Positions 6,734-12,324 of a stretch of 12,324 nucleotides of DNA are shown here, in pieces (the first letter of the stretch is position 1; each line of letters starts with the position of its first letter). Position numbers and translations under genes: made by a program. The notes below the pieces were generated by a model that made no database searches, was not told where the DNA came from, and saw only the letters and a program-made list of their open reading frames with translations. The stretch is taken from the NCBI GenBank assembly GCA_036734545.1, contig DAIMYJ010000087.1, positions 1 to 12,324 of the forward strand, written 5' to 3'. This DNA comes from UBA7236 sp036734545 (lineage in GTDB: Bacteria; Bacteroidota; Bacteroidia; Chitinophagales; BACL12).

Positions 6734-8206
6734 ATGAAAACGAAAATCTTACTCACCCTTATCGGCTGGGTTACCATAACGTTTGCACAGGCGCAATGGA
6801 CGATGGACTCCGTGAATACGCCCGGTGCATATCCCTATGCGGCCGTGAACGGCAATAAAGCTGTATTCTCCAACGGCGGCGAATGGAACATATTTGATGC
6901 CACTACCGGTGTGCATACTTTCGGCAATTTCACCATTTCCAGACAAATGATCGAAGTGGTATCGCTGGGCGACAAGGTATTGTTCGGCGGCGGTAAATAC
7001 GGCTATTTCGCCGACCCGCAGTATACCAAGCAGGTAAATGTGTACAACAGCACTACCAATACCTGGAGCATTTGGAACATGGGCACAGCGCGCGAAGTGG
7101 GCGCTGCTGCCGGTATTGGCAGCAAAGTGCTGTTCGCCGGTGGTACAGGCAGGACCGACATTGCCGGACCTGTTTACATGTATAACAAGGTCGATATCTT
7201 CGACATCAATACCGGTGCGCGCACTTCGGGTAAATTATCCAAAGCACGCACCAATATTGCCGCGGGTGCTGCAGGCACCAAAGTGGTATTTGCCGGCGGC
7301 TGGTACTGGGATATGATGTATAGCACCGTGTATTCCAACAAGGCCGATATTTACGATGTAAGCACAGGCTTATGGACAAATGTATTATTGTCCAAAAAAC
7401 GCGATAACATTTCCGTAGCCGTGATCGGCGACAAGATCCTGTTCGCAGGTGGTTCCGGAAATATGGGTGCCATGAACAATGTTGACATCTACAATGCCAC
7501 CACCAATACCTGGAGCGTGAGTTATATGCCCGCTGCAGGTTACAGTTTTAAAACGGCTGTGATCGGCACTGACGCCTATTTTGCCGGCTACGACTATGGT
7601 GTACTTAATGCTATTTACAAGTATAACAGTCTGACCAGCTCCTGGAGTACCTTCTACATGCCTACTACGCTGAGCGGCTTCTCCATGAACGTGATCGATG
7701 GCCGATTGGTATTTGCCGGAGGCACCATTCCGGGTACCAATACCTATAGCAACCTGGTGCAGATCTATGATCCTGTTGCCAACAGCTGGAGTACGGAATA
7801 CCTGAGCATGGCACGCACAGGAGTTACTGCTCTGAGTATAGGAAACATCGGTTATTTTACCGGCGGTATCAAGACCTATGGTTATCCTACACCGCTGTAT
7901 ACCAATCGCGTAGATATCTTTACTGCACCGTTCCGATATGGTGAACCGGAGATGATCATACCTGACTGGACATTGAAGGTATATCCGAATCCGGCAACAC
8001 GGATGATCATGATCGGTATAGATAATGACGCGGTATTGCCGCTCGATGCAGTGATCATGGACCAGCAGGGACATAAGGCATTGGCATTTACGATCTATGA
8101 CGAACAAACACGGGTGGATGTAGGTGCACTGCCGGCAGGTGTGTATTTTATCGCTGCAGTGGATATGCATGGTCACAGGGAAACCGTGAAACTGATCAAG
8201 CAATGA
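6734..8206 (+). CDS. Kelch-repeat protein with T9SS sorting domain
   Basis: A 490-residue secreted or surface-attached protein, probably a beta-propeller used for binding; no enzymatic motif is visible. Residues 1-20 are a clear signal peptide (ITFAQA before QWT). Seven or eight kelch-like repeats of about 45-52 residues follow, each marked by a (G)(D/S/T)KVLFAGG-type strand: near residues 39 (degenerate), 79, 129, 181, 232, 279 (degenerate), 323 and 370. Between them lie VDIYN...TNTWS and paired small or basic residues. The last 80 residues are a type A sorting domain with LKVYPNPA (414-421), LPAGVYFIA (467-475) and a basic KLIKQ end. The gene has its own promoter with an inverted repeat at the transcript start, and an intrinsic terminator, so it is probably monocistronic. 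The ligand cannot be told from sequence. Confidence 0.9.
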   Translation: MKTKILLTLIGWVTITFAQAQWTMDSVNTPGAYPYAAVNGNKAVFSNGGEWNIFDATTGVHTFGNFTISRQMIEVVSLGDKVLFGGGKYGYFADPQYTKQVNVYNSTTNTWSIWNMGTAREVGAAAGIGSKVLFAGGTGRTDIAGPVYMYNKVDIFDINTGARTSGKLSKARTNIAAGAAGTKVVFAGGWYWDMMYSTVYSNKADIYDVSTGLWTNVLLSKKRDNISVAVIGDKILFAGGSGNMGAMNNVDIYNATTNTWSVSYMPAAGYSFKTAVIGTDAYFAGYDYGVLNAIYKYNSLTSSWSTFYMPTTLSGFSMNVIDGRLVFAGGTIPGTNTYSNLVQIYDPVANSWSTEYLSMARTGVTALSIGNIGYFTGGIKTYGYPTPLYTNRVDIFTAPFRYGEPEMIIPDWTLKVYPNPATRMIMIGIDNDAVLPLDAVIMDQQGHKALAFTIYDEQTRVDVGALPAGVYFIAAVDMHGHRETVKLIKQ

Positions 8207-8227
8207 TCCTTACCCCTTAAAAGTATG

Positions 8228-8258
8228 AACTGCGGTCACTCCTCGCCGCAGTTTTTTT
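8228..8258 (+). terminator. Intrinsic terminator of kelch gene
   Basis: AACTGCGG (8228-8235) pairs perfectly with CCGCAGTT (8246-8253) around a 10-nt loop and runs into seven T residues (8252-8258). It lies 21 bp after the kelch stop. The first possible ATG of the next reading frame (8259) directly follows the T-run, which disfavours that start. Confidence 0.93.
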
Positions 8259-8285
8259 ATGCCCCGATCTGTGTATTTTTACTCC

Positions 8286-8810
8286 ATGCGTATCCTGCAC
8301 ACACTTCTTATTTGTCTGTCGGCACAACTGGTTCTCGCGCAGGCACCCCGGTTCGAAAAATTTGCCATCGGCAACTCCGGCTGCGCTGTTTATGCGCCCG
8401 GTGACCCGATGTTTGAGTTTAGCTATTCGGAGGACAGTTCAGTGGTCTATACAGGCGAGGTGGCTGTAGACAGCTTTCACTTCATCATCATCTGTGTCGA
8501 CCTGCGGGAGTCGGTGGGCGATGACACTGCCGTTAAGACCGATCTGCTGATCAGTTATCTGGACTACCTGAAGCAGGCATTCGATATCACTGCCTCCGCC
8601 GGTTACGGCACAGGACATACGCTGGAGGGCAGCACCACCACGGTTGGTGTCATCGATTTCTGGGAGGATGCCTTCGGCGGTCAATGGCAGGTGAAGGGAT
8701 GGGTCGACAGCGGATATCTGGCCGTTCTGGGTATCAACGGACCCACCGAATACCCCTATTTCAATGCGGCACAGCTTTTCCTGAACGGGTTCAGGCTACC
8801 CGGTATGTAA
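8286..8810 (+). CDS. Small conserved exported protein of unknown function
   Basis: A 174-residue protein beginning MRILHTLLICLSAQLVLAQ, a standard signal peptide cleaved around residues 18-19. There is no lipobox (LLIC lacks a small residue before Cys), so a soluble periplasmic or secreted protein is likely. The mature part has C33 and C70 and reads like one compact alpha/beta domain, with features I recall from uncharacterised Bacteroidota proteins: VYTGEVAVDSF, a helix with SYLDYLKQAFDIT, SAGYGTGHTLEG, GVIDFWEDAFGGQWQVKGW, and a final FLNGFRLP. No catalytic motif is evident. The reading frame opens at 8259, but that ATG abuts the terminator T-run and adds nine residues in front of an already complete signal peptide, so 8286 is chosen. 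It lies 43 bp before the CotH gene and may be co-transcribed with it. Confidence 0.8.
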   Translation: MRILHTLLICLSAQLVLAQAPRFEKFAIGNSGCAVYAPGDPMFEFSYSEDSSVVYTGEVAVDSFHFIIICVDLRESVGDDTAVKTDLLISYLDYLKQAFDITASAGYGTGHTLEGSTTTVGVIDFWEDAFGGQWQVKGWVDSGYLAVLGINGPTEYPYFNAAQLFLNGFRLPGM

Positions 8811-8853
8811 CCCGGCTTGCGCAGTTAACATTTACTTTACGTATATTAGTAGG

Positions 8854-11800
8854 ATGAAGTCTTTCCTCCTCACCCTACTTTTTGCCTGTTCACTAACTCT
8901 GCATGGACAGCTTGTCATCAATGAAGTGGCGCCGAACAATGCCCTTTTATACGATGATGAAGACAATACCTACCCCGACTGGATCGAATTGAAGAACACC
9001 GGGATGTCGACCATTAATCTGGCCGGTTATACCATTACGGATGATCTGGATCTGTGGAATAAATGGGAATTGCCCAGTTTCAACCTGGGGGCAGGGAATT
9101 CGGTGATCCTGTTTGCCAGCGCCAAGAACAGGGATTGCCTGGGATGCGGTGGTACGGTCACAGAAATGCACACCAACTTCAAACTCAGCAACGGTGAGAC
9201 CGTAGCACTCTTTCATCCCGATGGCCTGTTAGCGGATAGCATCACCATTCCCGCATTGCATGCAGGCCATTCCGTGGCGCGCATTCCCGACGGCGGCCCC
9301 TGGTGTTATTCGGATGACCCCTCGCCCGATATCGATAATGGCGGAACCTGCTATACCGGTTATGCCGCTGAGCCCACGTTCAACACCCAACCCGGATTCT
9401 ATGCCGGCTCTGTGAATGTAGTGGTGAGTGGCGGTGAAGTACGCTATACGGATGACGGCGACTGGCCGGGATTCGGCAGTACGCTGTATACGTCGCCCAT
9501 CCCCGTCAGTTCCAATACCGTGATCAAGATCGCGGGTATAGAACCCGGAAAATTACCGAGCCGCACGGTGACCGGCAGTTTCTTTATTGACGAACCTACG
9601 CTGCTGCCGGTCGTAAGCATCAGCTCCAATTCCTGTGATATGTTCAATGAGGGCCCGCTGTGCATTGCCGCATATGATGGCGCCGATGGCTGGGAGCCTG
9701 ACAATCCGCAGATACCCGCTGCAGTGGAGTATTTCACTGCCGATAAAGTGCAGCAGTTTGAAAAGCGTATCAAATTCGAGACCGCCGGCAACTCATCCAT
9801 TTTTGTGTATCCGCAGCGCGGCATGCAATTTACCTGTGATGAGGATTTCGGTGAGACCAGCGAGTTCGATCATAACATCTTCATCATGGATAAGCCCGAC
9901 CTGGACAGTCTGGATGGTTTCCGCGTGCGGGCCAACAACGACTGGGGCAACTCGGCTGCGCGGATGAAAGACCTCATCCATAACCGCCTTGCCTTGCCCA
10001 CCACGCTGGTCGTGCCGGGTTATCAGAATGTAGCCACCTTTATCAATGGTGAATACTGGGGACATTATTCCGCAAGGGAAGAACTTGATGCCGGATTCCT
10101 GCGCAACAATTTAGGTGTGGACCCTGATTCAGTGGATATCATCCGCTCCGGAGCCGGGGAAGATGTATGGGATGTTGCCGAAGCAGGCACCATGGATGCA
10201 TTCAATGCACTGGAGGTGTTCTTCAACACGCACGACATGGATGATCCTGAAGATTATGCCGAGGCGCTGACACTGATCGACAAAGAGAACTGGGTTGACC
10301 ACTTTGCCACACAGATCTTCATCAATAATGATGAGATGCCTTACAATACGCGGTGCTTTAAGTCCTATGCACCGAACATGAAATGGAAATTCATCCTGTG
10401 GGATACAGGCGCCGGCGGTGAGGGTGAGACAGTGAACAGTATTTCCTCCATGCTTGGCTACCCGTATTACACCGAACAGATCAACATGATGAATGACCTG
10501 CTGGATAATGCCGAGTTTGAATTGTATTTCATCAACCGGTATGCAGATCTGATGAACTACTATTTCACGTGGGATCGCATTGAGGCACTCATCGATGCCA
10601 ATGCCGATGAGATCGAGGAAGAGATCCCTGCACATTACGGACGCTGGGGAACACCCACCGTTTCTGCGTGGAACAGCGGCGTGAATGAATTGAAAGGCTT
10701 CTTCGACAATCGCGCTTTTTATCAGCGCAACGAGATCAACAGCTATTTTGACCTAGACGGTCAGGTGAACGTTACCCTGGCAGTGGAGCCGGAAGGAGCA
10801 GGCTATATCAAGATCAGCACCATCGTGCCGGAGGAATTACCCTGGACAGGGGTGTATTTTGATGATGCTCCGGTACAAGTGACCGCCATTGCCAATCCAG
10901 GCTATACTTTCTCATACTGGGATGATAATGCCTTCATCGCCGATGAACTGCTGAAGACATTTACGGCGGATATCAGCAGCAACACAACCTTTACCGCCCA
11001 TTTCACCGGAACATCAGCAGGCGAGGCCATCGTGATCAGCGAGGTGAATTACCACAGTGATCCCTCACTGGATGCCGGCGACTGGATAGAACTGCACAAT
11101 ACTGCTGATGTTGATGTGGATGTGAGTGATTATGTTTTCCGCACGCACATTTTCTATAACAAATTCGCCATCCCCACCGGCACAATGATACCGGCGGGCG
11201 GGTTCTTGGTATTGGCTCAGGATACTGCGCAATTCTATGCGCAACATCCCGGTGTTGACAATGTTGTTGGCCCATTCCTTTTCACGCTGGAGAACGATGG
11301 TGATTCCATCATCCTGCAAAATGCCGTAGCGGAAACGATCACCGCCTTTGCCTTTGGCGATGACCGTCCCTGGCCATATACGGCCGACGGTTACGGTCGC
11401 ACCATGGAATTCCCATATTACAACCTCGACCCTGCCGTGGCTGAGAACTGGATAGCCGGCTGTATCGGCGGTTCACCGGGTGTAGCGTACAGCCCCTGCG
11501 TAGAAAATCCCATCGTGGAAGAGATCAATTATAATTCCTCAGCGATGGAAGATGCCGGCGACTGGATAGAACTCTATAACTGGTCTGCTTCTGTGATCTA
11601 TTTGAGTTATTGGTCACTGGGCGATAAGAGCGGTAATCGTTTTGAGATCCCCGCCGGCACCTATATCACGGGTGGTGGCGGCAGACTGGTGCTGTATCAG
11701 GACAGCCTGAAATTCTTCACCCAGCATCCGGATGTCGACAATGCCATCGGACCCACCGGTTTTGGATTTGACGGGAACGATGATGTTGTACTTTTATATG

Positions 11801-12252
11801 ACGCTTCCGGTCAATTGCGTTTCAGTGTCGGCTATGATGATCAGGCGCCCTACCCTGCCAGTGCTGACGGCGGCGGAACGGCTTTGCAGCTGGTCAACGC
11901 CGCACTCAATGTGAACGATCCGGAGAACTGGACCGAAAGCTGTCCCGAAGGCAGTCCCGGCAGTGAATTCGTAACCCCTTGTGCCAATGCGATCGACGAG
12001 ATCACACAAGCACCTACCCTGCTGATCTATCCAAACCCGGGCAATGCTATTTTCCATATCTCCACCGGCAACTGGATGGGCTCAGCCGATCTGCTGGTAT
12101 CCGATATGACCGGTAAGATCATCCACCAATTCACAGTACAAAGTGGTTCCATCACAACCATCGACATGGCGCCCTACCCTGCAGGCATGTATCCTGTTCG
12201 CATTCAGGGAGCAGATCACGTGGTGATGGATATTTTGGTGAAGAGTGAGTAG
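8854..12252 (+). CDS. CotH-kinase/lamin-tail protein with T9SS sorting domain
   Basis: A 1132-residue surface or secreted protein. In order: signal peptide (about 1-18); lamin-tail domain 1 (19-155, DWIELKNTG); chitobiase C-terminal/Fn3-associated domain (173-247); CotH kinase-like domain (about 251-630); InlB-B-like repeat (638-720); lamin-tail domains 2 (from 726) and 3 (from 886), both with DAGDWIEL; and a T9SS type A sorting domain (1056-1132, LLIYPNP, YPAGMYPVRIQ). CotH marks are FRVRANNDWG (356-365), INGEYWGHYSAREELD (397-412), NNDEMPYN (491-498) and KWKFILWDTG (510-519). D493 and D517 are candidate catalytic or metal-binding acids; the usual second acid after D517 is G519. CotH proteins can be atypical protein kinases; activity here is unproven. 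TACTTTAC (8833-8840) is a near match to a -7 element. The frame ends in tandem stops TAG TAA, and the final SE codons lie within a heptanucleotide array. Confidence 0.92.
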   Translation: MKSFLLTLLFACSLTLHGQLVINEVAPNNALLYDDEDNTYPDWIELKNTGMSTINLAGYTITDDLDLWNKWELPSFNLGAGNSVILFASAKNRDCLGCGGTVTEMHTNFKLSNGETVALFHPDGLLADSITIPALHAGHSVARIPDGGPWCYSDDPSPDIDNGGTCYTGYAAEPTFNTQPGFYAGSVNVVVSGGEVRYTDDGDWPGFGSTLYTSPIPVSSNTVIKIAGIEPGKLPSRTVTGSFFIDEPTLLPVVSISSNSCDMFNEGPLCIAAYDGADGWEPDNPQIPAAVEYFTADKVQQFEKRIKFETAGNSSIFVYPQRGMQFTCDEDFGETSEFDHNIFIMDKPDLDSLDGFRVRANNDWGNSAARMKDLIHNRLALPTTLVVPGYQNVATFINGEYWGHYSAREELDAGFLRNNLGVDPDSVDIIRSGAGEDVWDVAEAGTMDAFNALEVFFNTHDMDDPEDYAEALTLIDKENWVDHFATQIFINNDEMPYNTRCFKSYAPNMKWKFILWDTGAGGEGETVNSISSMLGYPYYTEQINMMNDLLDNAEFELYFINRYADLMNYYFTWDRIEALIDANADEIEEEIPAHYGRWGTPTVSAWNSGVNELKGFFDNRAFYQRNEINSYFDLDGQVNVTLAVEPEGAGYIKISTIVPEELPWTGVYFDDAPVQVTAIANPGYTFSYWDDNAFIADELLKTFTADISSNTTFTAHFTGTSAGEAIVISEVNYHSDPSLDAGDWIELHNTADVDVDVSDYVFRTHIFYNKFAIPTGTMIPAGGFLVLAQDTAQFYAQHPGVDNVVGPFLFTLENDGDSIILQNAVAETITAFAFGDDRPWPYTADGYGRTMEFPYYNLDPAVAENWIAGCIGGSPGVAYSPCVENPIVEEINYNSSAMEDAGDWIELYNWSASVIYLSYWSLGDKSGNRFEIPAGTYITGGGGRLVLYQDSLKFFTQHPDVDNAIGPTGFGFDGNDDVVLLYDASGQLRFSVGYDDQAPYPASADGGGTALQLVNAALNVNDPENWTESCPEGSPGSEFVTPCANAIDEITQAPTLLIYPNPGNAIFHISTGNWMGSADLLVSDMTGKIIHQFTVQSGSITTIDMAPYPAGMYPVRIQGADHVVMDILVKSE
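11041..12000 (+). repeat. In-register internal duplication of lamin-tail domains
   Basis: Lamin-tail domains 2 and 3 align at a constant offset of exactly 480 bp (160 codons) from about 11041/11521 to 11280/11760. They include a 23-bp identical stretch at 11071-11093 and 11551-11573 encoding DAGDWIEL. A second matching block encodes QHP(G/D)VDN. Past about 11290 the copies diverge, but both end in ENW...C...GSPG. This is seen directly in the sequence. Confidence 0.85.
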
Positions 12253-12324
12253 TAACGGTGAGTGGTGAGTGGTGAGTGGTGAGTCGGGAGTCGTGGATAG
12301 TGAGTAGTGAGTCGGGGGTCGTGG
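12244..12324. repeat. Heptanucleotide tandem repeat array, right (cut by window end)
   Basis: Units on the plus strand read AGTGAGT, a 6-bp AGTAAC, GGTGAGT four times, CGGGAGT, CGTGGAT, AGTGAGT twice, CGGGGGT and a truncated CGTGG. The pattern and strand match the array at 11-66. The first unit supplies the last codons and first base of the stop of the CotH gene. A 28-bp higher-order period is visible: 12278-12296 and 12306-12324 match at 17 of 19 bases. The array probably continues beyond the window. Confidence 0.9.

Noticed and set aside
8259..8285. Upstream ATG for the small exported protein
   Set aside because: It directly follows the terminator T-run and would put nine residues in front of a complete signal peptide at 8286.
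12244..12324. CRISPR array
   Set aside because: Units are 7 bp with no spacers, and no cas gene is present.
11..12324. Composite mobile element bounded by the two heptamer arrays as direct repeats
   Set aside because: There is no transposase, integrase or target-site duplication, and the interior includes housekeeping aconitase. Shared repeats alone are not enough.

Overview
The window looks like a piece of a Bacteroidota chromosome. Three proteins carry the C-terminal sorting domain of the type IX secretion system (T9SS), a system confined to that phylum and its close relatives. The aconitase is the mitochondrial-like form seen in Bacteroides and relatives. Two clear promoters read TAC(C/T)TTTGCA, which fits the phylum's TAnnTTTG -7 element, and no start codon has a convincing Shine-Dalgarno sequence. 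The long multidomain secreted proteins suggest a free-living member (Chitinophagia or Saprospiria-like), but the genus cannot be told from this sequence.

Layout. Positions 11-66 hold a degenerate 7-bp tandem repeat. On the minus strand follow a secreted T9SS cargo protein (69-1325) and a MacB/FtsX-type ABC transporter permease with a TTG start (1470-2696). A divergent intergenic region (2697-2852) leads into aconitase on the plus strand (2853-5111), closed by a strong intrinsic terminator. Four exported proteins follow on the plus strand: a carboxypeptidase-regulatory-like domain protein (5320-6600), a kelch-propeller T9SS cargo (6734-8206, with its own promoter and terminator), a small conserved exported protein of unknown function (8286-8810), and a 1132-residue CotH-kinase/lamin-tail T9SS cargo (8854-12252). 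A second array of the same 7-bp repeat begins inside the last codons of that gene and runs to the window edge.

How the genes relate. Aconitase is central metabolism (TCA cycle) and the permease belongs to an envelope export or efflux complex whose ATPase is not in the window. The remaining genes encode cell-surface or secreted proteins that would depend on T9SS machinery encoded elsewhere. No tRNA, rRNA, insertion sequence, phage gene, CRISPR array or defence system was seen. The only structure not explained by ordinary genes is the pair of heptanucleotide arrays, each touching the stop codon of a T9SS cargo gene. Smaller oddities are a start-proximal palindrome before the TTG-initiated permease, an inverted repeat over the predicted transcription start of the kelch gene, and a recent-looking in-register duplication of lamin-tail domains in the CotH protein. 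I did not find a convincing new multi-gene system.
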